Assembly (NCBI RefSeq): GCF_024505145.1
Contig: NZ_JANIAA010000001.1
Coordinates: 620,001 to 684,000, forward strand
DNA: 64,000 bases
Source: Streptomyces rugosispiralis
Lineage (GTDB): Bacteria > Actinomycetota > Actinomycetes > Streptomycetales > Streptomycetaceae
Reading direction: 5' to 3'
The notes beneath the pieces were generated by a model. That model searched no databases. It saw only the letters and a list, made by a program, of their open reading frames with translations, and was not told the origin of the DNA. Numbering within the stretch: the stretch's first letter is position 1; each line of letters opens with the position of its first letter. Positions 41,778 to 50,522 of the stretch are shown here, piece after piece. Made by a program: the position numbers and the translations under genes.

Positions 41778-42979
41778 ATCACCGCGTCGTACTTGAAGGG
41801 GATGTCCGCCAGGTCCGCCGCCATCCGCAGGGTGGGGACGCGGCGGAACAGGGCGGGGTAGACCACCTGGAGCTCCATCCGGGCCAGCGGCTGGCCGAGG
41901 CAGTGGTGGGTGCCCGCGCCGAACGCCTGGTGGTGGCGGGCGTCCCGGCCGATGTCCAGCCGGTCCGGGTCCGGGAAGACGGCCGGGTCCCGGTTGGCCA
42001 GTTCGCCGAGGAGGATCACCCCCTCACCGGCCCGGATGGTCCGGCCCTCGATCTCGATGTCCTCCAGGGCCGTCCGGCGGCGTCCGAGGTGGACGACGCT
42101 GAGGTAACGCAGGAGTTCCTCCACCGCGGAGACGATCACCTTGGGGTCGTCGGCCTCGCGGACGCGGGCGAGCTGTTCGGGGTGCTGGAGCAGCAGCAGC
42201 GTCCCCATGGTGATCATGTTGGCCGTGGTCTCATGGCCGCCGAGCAGCAGCAACACCCCCATCGCCGCGGCCTCCCGGCGGGTCAGCTCGCCGGCCGTGA
42301 TCTGCCGGGCGAGCCCGGAGAGCAGATCCTCACCGGGCCGGGCGAGCTTCTCCCCCACCAACTGGTCCAGATATCCGTACAGGTTGGTGTGCGCGGCGGC
42401 CCGCTCCTCGGGCGTGGCCACGGCGGACACGAGGACCTTGCTGTTGGTCTGGAAGAACTCATGGTCCTCGTACGGGACGCCCAGCAGCTCGGCGATCACC
42501 AGCGACGGAAGCGGCAGCGCGAGTGCCTGCACCAGGTCGGCCGGTTTGGGCCCGGCCAGCATGCGGGGGATGAAGTCGTCCACCATCTCCCGCACGACCG
42601 GGCGCATCGCCTCGACCCGCTTGATGGTGAAGGCGCCGCTGACCATGCGGCGCAGCCGGGCGTGCTCCGGATCGTCCATGCCGACGAAGCTCAGGTCGGT
42701 GGACTGCCGTTCGCCGCCGGTGTGGGGAACGGGGCTCGGGAAGCCGGGATGGGAGAAGTCGGCGCTCAGCCGGGGGTCGGAGAGCAGGGTCTTCTGCTCG
42801 GCGTGGCCGGTCACCACCCAGGGGGTGCTGTCGTTCCAGGACCGGACCCGGGTCAGCGGGCCCCGGCTCGCCAGCCCGCGCAGTTCCGGGGACGGGTCGA
42901 AGGGGCAGACCGCGGCGCGCGGCTGCGGGAAGGCGGGGATCTCGGCCGACGCGTCGTCGGCCACGGGCGAGGTGGTCAT
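41744..42979 (-). CDS. Cytochrome P450, CYP105-like, in an operon with its redox partners
   Basis: A 411-aa P450. The I-helix has LGGHETTAN, the K-helix EELLRYL and the heme loop FGAGTHHCLGQPLAR with the cysteine ligand. SFVGMDDPEHARLRRMV and the VYELPVTW ending are typical of CYP105-type enzymes. It follows ferredoxin and ferredoxin reductase genes on the same strand (81 bp after the reductase stop), so a complete electron chain is encoded together. It is similar in pattern to the P450 at 7341 but has a different heme-loop sequence. It converges on vdcD with a 34-bp overlap. Confidence 0.94.
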   Translation of the reverse strand: MTTSPVADDASAEIPAFPQPRAAVCPFDPSPELRGLASRGPLTRVRSWNDSTPWVVTGHAEQKTLLSDPRLSADFSHPGFPSPVPHTGGERQSTDLSFVGMDDPEHARLRRMVSGAFTIKRVEAMRPVVREMVDDFIPRMLAGPKPADLVQALALPLPSLVIAELLGVPYEDHEFFQTNSKVLVSAVATPEERAAAHTNLYGYLDQLVGEKLARPGEDLLSGLARQITAGELTRREAAAMGVLLLLGGHETTANMITMGTLLLLQHPEQLARVREADDPKVIVSAVEELLRYLSVVHLGRRRTALEDIEIEGRTIRAGEGVILLGELANRDPAVFPDPDRLDIGRDARHHQAFGAGTHHCLGQPLARMELQVVYPALFRRVPTLRMAADLADIPFKYDAVIYGVYELPVTW

Positions 42980-43060
42980 GGTCTTCCTCCGAGGGTCGGT
43001 CGGGAGTGGGTCCCCGTTGATCGGTCGGGCGTGAGCCTTCGACCGGTCCGGAGCGGTCCG

Positions 43061-44251
43061 TCACGAGGGGACGGCGAATGCGTCCATGGGCTCGGCGAGC
43101 AGGGCCTGGCGGTGCGCGCGGGCCTGTTTGGGCATGTTCCAGCCGAGGACGGCGACGACCCGGCCCCGATGGCGGTACTGGGCCACGAAGCGGCGGTCCG
43201 CCACGGCCCCGTCCACGACGGTCATCTCGGCGCCGGGCAGCGGTCTGCCGTGCACATGGATCCTGGCGTCGAACTGGTCGGTCCAGAAGTACGGGATCGG
43301 GGCGTACGGCCTCGCCTCGCCGAGGATGTTCCCGGCGACGGCGGCCGACTGCTCCACGGCGTTGGTCCGGTTCTCCAGCCGCAGCGGTTCGCCGAGGCCC
43401 GGATGGTGCCAGCGCGCCACATCGCCCGCGGCGTAGATCCCGTCCGCCGCCCGGCAGTACGCGTCGCACACCACACCGTCGTCCAGCGTCAGACCGCTGC
43501 CGGTGAGCCATGCGGTGTCCGGTACGGCGCCGACCGCGACCACGACCACCTCGGCGGGCAGCACCTCACCATCGCCCAGGCGCACACCGTCGACCCGGCC
43601 CCCGTGGCCCGTCAGCGCGTCGACCGCCGCGCCGAGCCGCAGGCGTACACCGTGCTCGCGGTGGAGCGCGGCGAGCAGCTCGGCGACCGTGGGCCCCAAC
43701 TGGCGTGCCATGGGCGCGGGTTGGGGGCCGACCAGGGTGACGGCCACGCCCATGGTGTGCGCGGTGGCGGCGATCTCGGCGCCGAGCACACCGTCGCCGA
43801 CGACCACGGCCCGTTCCGCGGACCGCAGTTCCGCCCGCAGCGCGCGGGCGTCGTCCAGTGAGCGCAGCACATGCACCCCGGCCAGGCCGTCCGGTCCGGG
43901 CAGCGTGCGGGGACGCAGCCCGGTGGCGATGACCACGGCACCCCCGTGGACCGTGCGCCCGGACGCGGTGCGGACGGTGCGTGCCGCCACGTCCAGGGCG
44001 ACGGCCGGATCGCCGAGCAGGAACTCGGCGTCCAGCGCGTCCAGGGCTTCCCGGGTCCGCAGCCGGGCCCGCTCGGGCGTCCAGGTACCGGCGAGCACCT
44101 GCTTGGACAGCGGCGGCCGGTCGTAGGGCGGATGCGGTTCGGCGCCCAGCACGGTGAGCCGCCCCCGATAGCCCTTGCGCCGCAGCGCCTCGGCGGTGCC
44201 GAGCCCGGCGGCGGAGGCACCGGCCACCACCACGCTCGAGGGCGTGGTCAC
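43061..44251 (-). CDS. FAD-dependent ferredoxin reductase
   Basis: A 396-aa reductase. The FAD site is VVVAGASAAGLGTAEAL with PPLSKQVLAGTW after it. The NAD(P) site is AVVVGDGVLGAEIAA and the second FAD motif is GIYAAGDVARWH. The C-terminal domain has PYFWTDQFDARIHVHG. It supplies the ferredoxin encoded just before it and so the downstream P450. GTG 44251 overlaps the ferredoxin TGA (GTGA), the same coupling as in the 28.7-kb pair. Confidence 0.94.
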   Translation of the reverse strand: MTTPSSVVVAGASAAGLGTAEALRRKGYRGRLTVLGAEPHPPYDRPPLSKQVLAGTWTPERARLRTREALDALDAEFLLGDPAVALDVAARTVRTASGRTVHGGAVVIATGLRPRTLPGPDGLAGVHVLRSLDDARALRAELRSAERAVVVGDGVLGAEIAATAHTMGVAVTLVGPQPAPMARQLGPTVAELLAALHREHGVRLRLGAAVDALTGHGGRVDGVRLGDGEVLPAEVVVVAVGAVPDTAWLTGSGLTLDDGVVCDAYCRAADGIYAAGDVARWHHPGLGEPLRLENRTNAVEQSAAVAGNILGEARPYAPIPYFWTDQFDARIHVHGRPLPGAEMTVVDGAVADRRFVAQYRHRGRVVAVLGWNMPKQARAHRQALLAEPMDAFAVPS

Positions 44252-44448
44252 GTGGACTCGCTCAGCCGGATCGCGGCGGCCGGGCAGACGCTCGCGGCCT
44301 CCCGGACGGCCGTGTGGTGCCCGTCGGCGGGCTCGGCGTCGAGCAGCACGACGATGCCGTCCTCCTCGCGCTGGTCGAACACCTCGGGCGCGATGAGCAC
44401 GCACTGGCCCGCGCCGCAGCACTTCTCCTCGTCGACGGTGATCTTCAT
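44248..44448 (-). CDS. Small [3Fe-4S]-type ferredoxin
   Basis: A 66-aa P450-type ferredoxin. EKCCGAGQC (Cys-x5-Cys, with an extra Cys) and VCPAAAI give a three-iron cluster pattern. FDQREEDGIVVLL is the conserved centre. Its ATG overlaps the TetR stop by 4 bases, and its stop overlaps the reductase GTG, so TetR, ferredoxin and reductase are translationally coupled. Confidence 0.93.
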   Translation of the reverse strand: MKITVDEEKCCGAGQCVLIAPEVFDQREEDGIVVLLDAEPADGHHTAVREAASVCPAAAIRLSEST

Positions 44449-45110
44449 GTCCGGGCCTCCTTGGCTGGGGAACGGCGGGTGACGGGGGCGAGGAGCAGAC
44501 CGGTGATGGCGTCGGTGAGCGCGCCTCCCGTGTCGTCCCAGGACGGCTGGCGGGTACTGGTCCCCGCGGCGAGGGCGCGCTCCCGTTCGGCACAGGTGTG
44601 GGTGATCAACTGGCGGGCCATGTCGCCGCGTTCGGCCCGTACCTCGGCGGGCAGGGCGTCCAGGCAGCCGCCCAGGCCGTAGAGGGTCTCCCGCAGCGGT
44701 TCCCGGGTGAGGGCCTCGTCGGTGACGATCGCCCGCAGCACGGGATCGGTCATCACCTGGACGGCGAACCGGGCGTACCAGGAGGGGACGCCCAGCGTGG
44801 CCAGGTGCTCGGTGGCGGGCCGCACCAGGCAGCCGACCCAGTCCCGGACCTCCTCGCTGCCATGGGTCTCCTCCACCATCCGCAGCCGGATCTCCTCGAT
44901 CGCCGCGGAGTGCTTGCGCATGATGGCGCGCACCAGATCGGCCCTGGTGCCGAAGTGATAGCCGACCGCCGCGACATTGCCCTGCCCGGCCGCCTCGCTG
45001 ATCTGCCGGTTCGACACCGCGACCAGGCCGTGCTCGGCGTAGAGCCGCTCCGCGGCGGCCATGATGGCCTCGCGGGTCCCGGCGGAGCGGACGGTGCGTG
45101 CGTCGGTCAC
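44445..45110 (-). CDS. TetR-family regulator leading the ferredoxin-reductase-P450 operon
   Basis: A 221-aa TetR protein. The HTH is GTREAIMAAAERLYAEHG, then VSNRQISEAAGQGNVAAVGYHFGTRADL. The C-terminal part (~75-205) is helical. It is the first gene of a minus-strand operon with ferredoxin, reductase and P450, so it likely controls its own operon. Possible operators are the inverted repeats at 45202-45214 and 45229-45249 upstream. Confidence 0.92.
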   Translation of the reverse strand: MTDARTVRSAGTREAIMAAAERLYAEHGLVAVSNRQISEAAGQGNVAAVGYHFGTRADLVRAIMRKHSAAIEEIRLRMVEETHGSEEVRDWVGCLVRPATEHLATLGVPSWYARFAVQVMTDPVLRAIVTDEALTREPLRETLYGLGGCLDALPAEVRAERGDMARQLITHTCAERERALAAGTSTRQPSWDDTGGALTDAITGLLLAPVTRRSPAKEART

Positions 45111-45201
45111 CGTGGCCTCCAGTCTCCGTGGTTCCTGTCTCCGTGGCTCCTGTGAGCTGTCGCCGCCACTCTAAAACGCGTGAATTAAATAAAGCAACTG
45201 T

Positions 45202-45214
45202 TTGAAGAGTTCAA
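45202..45214. promoter_or_regulatory. Inverted repeat upstream of the TetR-P450 operon
   Basis: TTGAA-GAG-TTCAA, 92-104 bp before the TetR start, lies in an unusually AT-rich stretch (about 45170-45260). It is a candidate operator for the TetR protein. Confidence 0.4.
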
Positions 45215-45228
45215 TGGGCGACTGACGG

Positions 45229-45307
45229 AAGATACATCGGATCTATCTTGCGGAACTTTCGCACTCAGAGCTGTGGTTTACCCCCTTCCGTTGACAACAT
45301 CCGATGT
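45229..45307. promoter_or_regulatory. Two related ACATCnGATnT sites before the beta-helix gene
   Basis: ACATCGGATCT lies at 45234-45244, inside a larger AAGATA/TATCTT inverted repeat (45229-45249). ACATCCGATGT, a perfect 5-bp-arm palindrome, lies at 45297-45307 inside the promoter spacer. Their centres are 63 bp apart, six helical turns. A regulator bound at both could block or loop the promoter. Confidence 0.45.
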
Positions 45308-45319
45308 CTCTCCTAGGTT
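45291..45319 (+). promoter_or_regulatory. Sigma-70-type promoter of the beta-helix gene
   Basis: TTGACA (45291-45296), an exact 17-bp spacer, then TAGGTT (45314-45319). Transcription should begin near 45326, giving a leader of about 24 nt with the GGAGG site before ATG 45350. Confidence 0.75.
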
Positions 45320-45349
45320 TCGGTCGACCCTGAACACTGGAGGCGGTAG

Positions 45350-48034
45350 ATGAGATCCACGCTCAGGCGCATATCCCTGGCCGCCGTCGCGGCGATGGCC
45401 GTCCTCACCGCGGCATTACCGGGCACCGCGACGGCCCAGGGGCCCCAGGGGCGTACGTATCACGTCGCCACCTGGGGCACCGACCGCGACAGCGGCGACT
45501 CGCGCCATCCGTTCCGCACCATCGGCCGCTGCACCGAGCGGGTCGGGCCCGGGGACACCTGTCTGATCCACCGTGGGAACTACCCCGAGCGGGTCGCCCC
45601 GCCCTCGGGCCGCGCCGACGCCCCGATCACCCTGGCGGCGTACGGGGACGGGCCGGTCACCGTCGACGGGACGCGGGCGGTGACCGGGTGGAAGGACGCG
45701 GGCGGCGGTCTGGTGGCCGCCGATGTGGACCTTCCGCTCGACCGCGGCGAGAACGCGCTGTTCCTGGACGGCGAGCGCGCCATGGAGGGCCGCTGGCCCA
45801 ACTCCGGCTCCGATCCGCTCAATCCGTCCTGGGCGGTGGCCGAGCGCTCCTCGACCGATCAGCACATCGACGACCCGGATCTGCCGGACGGCGACTTCAC
45901 CGGCGCCACCGTCCATCTGTGGGCGGGTTCCAATCCGTGGAGCCAGCAGACCGGCACCGTGACCGCCACGTCGGACGGCGCCCTGGACTTCAAGGGTGGC
46001 AACTACCGCTGCACCCCGCTGTGCATGGGCGACCAGAACTACCGCAACTACTACCTGGTCGGCGCCAAGGCCACGCTGGACCAGCCCGGTGAGTGGTACT
46101 ACGACAAGGACGCGCGCCGCCTCTATCTGGTCCCGCCCAAGGGCGGTGTCACGGGCCACACCGTGACCGCGAAGTACGAGAGCTGGGGCGTGGACCTCTC
46201 GCACAGCTCCCATGTCACCGTGCGCGGTCTCGATCTGTGGGGCACCTCGCTGCGCACCGGCGCCGACAGCACCGGCGTGCTGGTCGAGCGGGTCCGGGCA
46301 CGCTACATCTCGGAGTTCTCCACGCTCCCCATGCCACGCGACGACGAACTGGCCATCCCGCCCGGCGAGGGCCACATCGTCGCCTCGCGGGTGCTGAACT
46401 CCGGTGTCCAGATCCTCGGCCACGGCAACACCCTGCGCGACAGCGACATCGGCTACTCCGCGGGCACGGGTGTGCTGCTGCGCGGCAGTGGCAACACCGT
46501 CACCGGCAACTACATCCACGACGTGGGCTGGATGGGCAGCTACACCCCCGGTATCGAGGTCAACGGCAGCGGCCAGACCGTCACCCACAACACCATCCGG
46601 CGCACCGGCCGGGCGAGCATCGACACCGCCTGGCAGCTGAACGGTGTGCCGTTCCACGACAACCGGATCGCCTACAACGACCTCTCCGAGGCGATGCGCA
46701 CCTCACGTGACGGCAGCCCGTTCTATGTGTGCTGCAACCTGGACGCCACGGGCACCAGCGTGGACCACAACACCGTGCACGACGCGGACGGCCAGGTGGG
46801 CTACTACATCGACAACTCCTCCAGCAACTTCCTGCTGCACCACAACGTGGCGTACAACACCGGTACCCGCGGCACCTTCTTCAACGGCCACAGCGGTGTC
46901 AGCCTCGGCAACCGCGACCACAACTCCTCGTACGGCACGGGGATTTCCACCGCCGCCGTCCGGCTGAGCGGCGCCACCGACGCCACGGGGACGTATGTGA
47001 GCAACGACGTGGCGCTCACCCCGATGGAGATCTCCGGCCCCGGCGACCCCGCCCCCGTGGTACGGGACAACCTGCTGCCGCCCACCGATCCGCGCTACAC
47101 CGACGCGCGCAACGGCGAGCTGTGGCCGCGCCCGGACTCCCCCGCCATCGACGCGGGCGAGAGGGTCGACGGGGTGACCGGCGAGGTCCGGGGCGACGGG
47201 CCGGACCAGGGCGCGTACGAGTACGGCGAGCCCATCTGGTCGTCCGGCTGCCGGCTGGCGGGCTGTGAGACCCGGGTCCGCAACGACGGCTGGAAGGCGA
47301 CCGCCTCCGGTGGCGCCGATGCCTCGGCGGCCGTGGACGGGGTGCAGACCACCCAGTGGAAGGGCGACGCTCCCCAGGCCGCCGGTCAGTCGCTCACCGT
47401 CGATCTCGGCACCGCGAAGACCTTCGGGCGGCTGGCGATCGACGCGGGTCTTGACGCCACCGGACACCCCTATGGCTTCACCGTCTCGGTCAGCCGCGAC
47501 GGTGAGCACTGGGGGACGCCGGTGGCCCGGGTCAGCGGCCGCTCCTTCACCCAGGACGCGGTCTTCGGGCAGCGCACCGCCCGCTATCTGCGGATCGAGC
47601 TGACCCGGCCGGGCGAGAACCCCTGGGCGGTGAACGAGATCCGGCTCTACGCCGACGGCCCCGACGCGGCCGCCACCCTGCAGGCGGAGCGCGCCGAGGT
47701 GGTCCGGGGCGTCGAGCGCGGCGAGGCGGCCACCTCGGTCCTCGGTATGGGGGACGCGATCGGCTTCCGGGGCGTGCGGTTCGGCGCGGGCGCGGACACA
47801 CTGACGGTACGGCTGGCGTCCGGCGGCTGCGGGGACTGCGCCCTGCGACTGCGCCTGGACTCACCCGAGGGACCGGTGGTGGCCACGCTTCCGGTGCGCG
47901 GGACCGGTGGCACCGACCGGTGGCGGGTGCGTTCGGTGCGCCTCCCCCGTACGGTGACCGGCTTCCACGATGTCCATCTCGTCGCCACGGGCGGCCACCG
48001 GGTGGCCGCCGTGGACTGGCTGACGTTGCGTTAG
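45350..48034 (+). CDS. Secreted right-handed beta-helix protein with discoidin-type domain
   Basis: An 894-aa exported protein, probably a polysaccharide-active enzyme. The signal peptide ends near ATAQG (residue ~30). RTYHVATWGTDRDSGDSRHPFRTIGRC opens a parallel beta-helix, with repeated coils across about residues 290-560 (for example NTVTGNYIHDVGW, TVTHNTIRRTGRAS). An F5/8 type C-like carbohydrate-binding domain follows (~640-765, ending ARYLRIELTRPGENPWAVNEIRLY) and then a CBM6-like beta domain to the end. Leucine 23, in the signal peptide, uses TTA (45416-45418), which predicts bldA-dependent translation. No catalytic residues can be named. Confidence 0.9.
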   Translation: MRSTLRRISLAAVAAMAVLTAALPGTATAQGPQGRTYHVATWGTDRDSGDSRHPFRTIGRCTERVGPGDTCLIHRGNYPERVAPPSGRADAPITLAAYGDGPVTVDGTRAVTGWKDAGGGLVAADVDLPLDRGENALFLDGERAMEGRWPNSGSDPLNPSWAVAERSSTDQHIDDPDLPDGDFTGATVHLWAGSNPWSQQTGTVTATSDGALDFKGGNYRCTPLCMGDQNYRNYYLVGAKATLDQPGEWYYDKDARRLYLVPPKGGVTGHTVTAKYESWGVDLSHSSHVTVRGLDLWGTSLRTGADSTGVLVERVRARYISEFSTLPMPRDDELAIPPGEGHIVASRVLNSGVQILGHGNTLRDSDIGYSAGTGVLLRGSGNTVTGNYIHDVGWMGSYTPGIEVNGSGQTVTHNTIRRTGRASIDTAWQLNGVPFHDNRIAYNDLSEAMRTSRDGSPFYVCCNLDATGTSVDHNTVHDADGQVGYYIDNSSSNFLLHHNVAYNTGTRGTFFNGHSGVSLGNRDHNSSYGTGISTAAVRLSGATDATGTYVSNDVALTPMEISGPGDPAPVVRDNLLPPTDPRYTDARNGELWPRPDSPAIDAGERVDGVTGEVRGDGPDQGAYEYGEPIWSSGCRLAGCETRVRNDGWKATASGGADASAAVDGVQTTQWKGDAPQAAGQSLTVDLGTAKTFGRLAIDAGLDATGHPYGFTVSVSRDGEHWGTPVARVSGRSFTQDAVFGQRTARYLRIELTRPGENPWAVNEIRLYADGPDAAATLQAERAEVVRGVERGEAATSVLGMGDAIGFRGVRFGAGADTLTVRLASGGCGDCALRLRLDSPEGPVVATLPVRGTGGTDRWRVRSVRLPRTVTGFHDVHLVATGGHRVAAVDWLTLR

Positions 48035-48807
48035 GCACCAGGAGGTGGGTGCGCGGCCGCGCCCTGGCGTACCGCGCGCCCCACCTCCGTCCGCAGCGCG
48101 ATGAACTCCGGCAGTGCCCGGGTGGCGATCTGGTCGCGTTCGGCGGGCAGCGCCACCGGCAGATCCGCCCGCACCCGGCCCGGCTCCGGAGCCAGCACCA
48201 CCACCCGGTCCGCCACATAGACGCTCTCGTCGATGTCATGGGTGACCAGCAGAATCGTCATCCCCTCGGCCCGGTGCAGCCGCAGCAGCAGATCCTCCAG
48301 GTCCTCCCGGGTCTGGGCGTCCAGGGCACCGAACGGCTCGTCCATCAGCAGCAGCGCGGGCCGGGCGGCCAGGGCGCGGGCGAGCGCGACACGCTGCTGC
48401 ATGCCGCCGGACAGCTGCCAGGGATGGCGGCGAGCGGCGTCGGCCAGGCCCACCTGCTCCAGCATGGCCACCGCCGCCGCATGGCGTTCCGCGCGGGGCA
48501 GTCCGCGCCGCCGCAGCGGAAGGGCGACGTTCTCCCGCACCGAGAGCCAGGGGAAGAGCGAGCGGCTGTAGTCCTGGAAGACCACTCCGAGCCGGTCCGG
48601 GACGCCGTCCACCACCTCCCCGTCCAGGGTGATCCGCCCGGCGGAGGGGCGGAGGAGGCCCGCGACACAGCGCAGCAGGGTGGACTTGCCACAGCCGGAG
48701 GGGCCGACCAGGGTGAGCAACTGCCCGTCGGGGACGGTGAGTTCGATGTCCAGGAGCACCTCGGGGCCGTCGCCGTAGCGATGGCTGAGCCGGTTGATCC
48801 GCAGCAT
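48031..48807 (-). CDS. ABC transporter ATP-binding protein (nitrate/sulfonate/taurine type)
   Basis: A 258-aa ATPase. Walker A is GPSGCGKST, the signature is LSGGMQQRVALARAL, and Walker B is LLLMDEPFGALD followed by the His-loop VTHDIDESV. It energises the import system whose permeases and binding protein lie upstream. ATG 48807 has GAGG in front and begins 8 bp after the decarboxylase stop. It is the last gene of the five-gene operon, and its stop overlaps the convergent beta-helix stop by 4 bp. Confidence 0.94.
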   Translation of the reverse strand: MLRINRLSHRYGDGPEVLLDIELTVPDGQLLTLVGPSGCGKSTLLRCVAGLLRPSAGRITLDGEVVDGVPDRLGVVFQDYSRSLFPWLSVRENVALPLRRRGLPRAERHAAAVAMLEQVGLADAARRHPWQLSGGMQQRVALARALAARPALLLMDEPFGALDAQTREDLEDLLLRLHRAEGMTILLVTHDIDESVYVADRVVVLAPEPGRVRADLPVALPAERDQIATRALPEFIALRTEVGRAVRQGAAAHPPPGA

Positions 48808-48814
48808 GTCCGCC

Positions 48815-50449
48815 TCACCGGGCCCAGGGCTCGTACGCCGGGGAGTCGTCGGCGGGGACCCGGACCTGGAGCAGCAGCGGGCCGTCGTCACGGCCGAGGG
48901 CGAGGGCCCGGTCGAGCGCCTTGGGGAGGCGGTCGGGGTGCTCGACCCGTTCGGCCGGGCAGCCGAAGGACCCGGCGAGCGCGGCGAAGTCGATGCCGCC
49001 GATGTCGGTGCCCGGCACGGGGGCGATGCCGATGCGGTGGCCCAGCGCCTTGACCGCGCTGTAGCCGCCGTTGTCGAGCAGGACGTAGCTCACCGGGGCG
49101 CGGTGCCGGGCCGCGGTCCACAGGGCCTGCACCGAGTAGAGCGCCGAGCCGTCGCCGACGACGCACACCACGCGTTCGCCGTCCGCGAGAGCGCGTCCGA
49201 CCGCGAGCGGCAGCCCCCAGCCCAGCGCGCCGCTGCCGGTGGTGAGGAAGCGGCCCTCGCCGCTGATGGGGAGGCGGGCGTGGAGGGCGTCGCGGTGGCT
49301 GGGGGTCTCCTCGACCAGCACGGTGTCCCGGGGCAGCCGCTCGCGCAGCAGGTCCATCACCAGCTCGGGGGAGATCTCCTCCGCCGAAGTGGCCGGCAGC
49401 GGCTCGGGGGCGGGCCGCGGCGGTGGCGCGGGCCGGTCGGCGGGCCGGACGAGATCGGTGAGGGTGCGCAGGGCCGGGCGGAGGGTGGTGACGATGCTGG
49501 TGCCCACCGGAAGCCACGCGGCCTGCGCGGGGTCGCAGTCGAGGTGGTACAGCTCGGTGCCGTCGGCGAGCGGCGGGGCCTCGGTGTGCACGTGGTAGGT
49601 GAACAGCGGGGCGCCGAGCGCGACCACCACATCGTGGCCGGCCAGCCGCTCCGCCAGCTGGTCGGCGACGGGCGGCAGAAAGCCCTGGAAGAGCGGGTGG
49701 CGTTCGTCGAAGCCGGAGCGTCCGGAGAGGGGGCTGATCCACACCGCGGCCCGCAGCCGTTCGGCCAGTTCGGCCACGTCCCGTACGGCGCGCTCGTCGT
49801 CCACGCCCGGCCCGACGACCAGCGCGGGGCGCGCCGAGGCGTCGAGTGCCCGCGCGAGGCCGGTGAGCGCGGCGGGGTCGGCGGTGTAGCCGCCGTGGAC
49901 GGTGCGCGGGGCGACCGGCCCGGCGGGGCGGTCCCAGTCGTCCTCCGGTACGGAGAGGAAGACCGGGCCCCGGGGGTGGCTCATGGCGACGCGGTGGGCC
50001 TCGGCGAGCGCGGCGGGCACATCGGCGGCCCGCTCCGGCTGCCTGCTGAACTTCACGTACGGGCGCGGGAAGCGGGCCGGTTCGTCGGCGCCGAGGAAGG
50101 GCCGCAGCGGCAGCAGCGCACGGGACTGCTGCCCCGCGATGATCACCACCGGCACCCGGTCCCGGTAGGCGTTGAACACCGCTCCCAGGGAGTGGCCCAA
50201 TCCCCCGGCGGAGTGCAGGCTGACCAGCGCCGCCCGCCCGGTGCCCAGGGCGTGGCCCGCGGCCATCGCGACGGCGGTGGACTCCTGAAGGCCGAGCACA
50301 TAGCGGAAGTCCTCGGGCCAGTCGCGGAACATCCGCAGTTCGGTGGAGCCGGGGTTGCCGAAGACGGTCGTCATCCCGGTGGCGCGGCACAGTGCCAGCA
50401 CCGCCTCGCGGACCGTGGTGGTCGGGGGGTGGGCGGTGGGCTCGGCCAT
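48815..50449 (-). CDS. mdlC: Benzoylformate decarboxylase (ThDP-dependent)
   Basis: A 544-aa thiamine-diphosphate enzyme. The residues known from Pseudomonas putida MdlC can be placed with one constant offset of nine: Ser35 (S26) in GNPGSTEL, Glu56 (E47) in GLQESTAVAMA, His79 (H70) in SLHSAGGLG, and about His290 (H281) in APLFTYHVH. The ThDP motif is GDGSALYSVQALWTAA ending NGGY. It should turn benzoylformate or a related 2-keto acid into the aldehyde and CO2. ATG 50449 follows GAGGAGG. It sits inside an ABC transporter operon. Confidence 0.93.
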   Translation of the reverse strand: MAEPTAHPPTTTVREAVLALCRATGMTTVFGNPGSTELRMFRDWPEDFRYVLGLQESTAVAMAAGHALGTGRAALVSLHSAGGLGHSLGAVFNAYRDRVPVVIIAGQQSRALLPLRPFLGADEPARFPRPYVKFSRQPERAADVPAALAEAHRVAMSHPRGPVFLSVPEDDWDRPAGPVAPRTVHGGYTADPAALTGLARALDASARPALVVGPGVDDERAVRDVAELAERLRAAVWISPLSGRSGFDERHPLFQGFLPPVADQLAERLAGHDVVVALGAPLFTYHVHTEAPPLADGTELYHLDCDPAQAAWLPVGTSIVTTLRPALRTLTDLVRPADRPAPPPRPAPEPLPATSAEEISPELVMDLLRERLPRDTVLVEETPSHRDALHARLPISGEGRFLTTGSGALGWGLPLAVGRALADGERVVCVVGDGSALYSVQALWTAARHRAPVSYVLLDNGGYSAVKALGHRIGIAPVPGTDIGGIDFAALAGSFGCPAERVEHPDRLPKALDRALALGRDDGPLLLQVRVPADDSPAYEPWAR

Positions 50450-50522
50450 GGGGCCACCTCCTCTGCTGGTGTGGGGGCGGGTCCTGCTTCTGCCGGATGG
50501 GGCGTGTCCCGCGTACGGGTGG

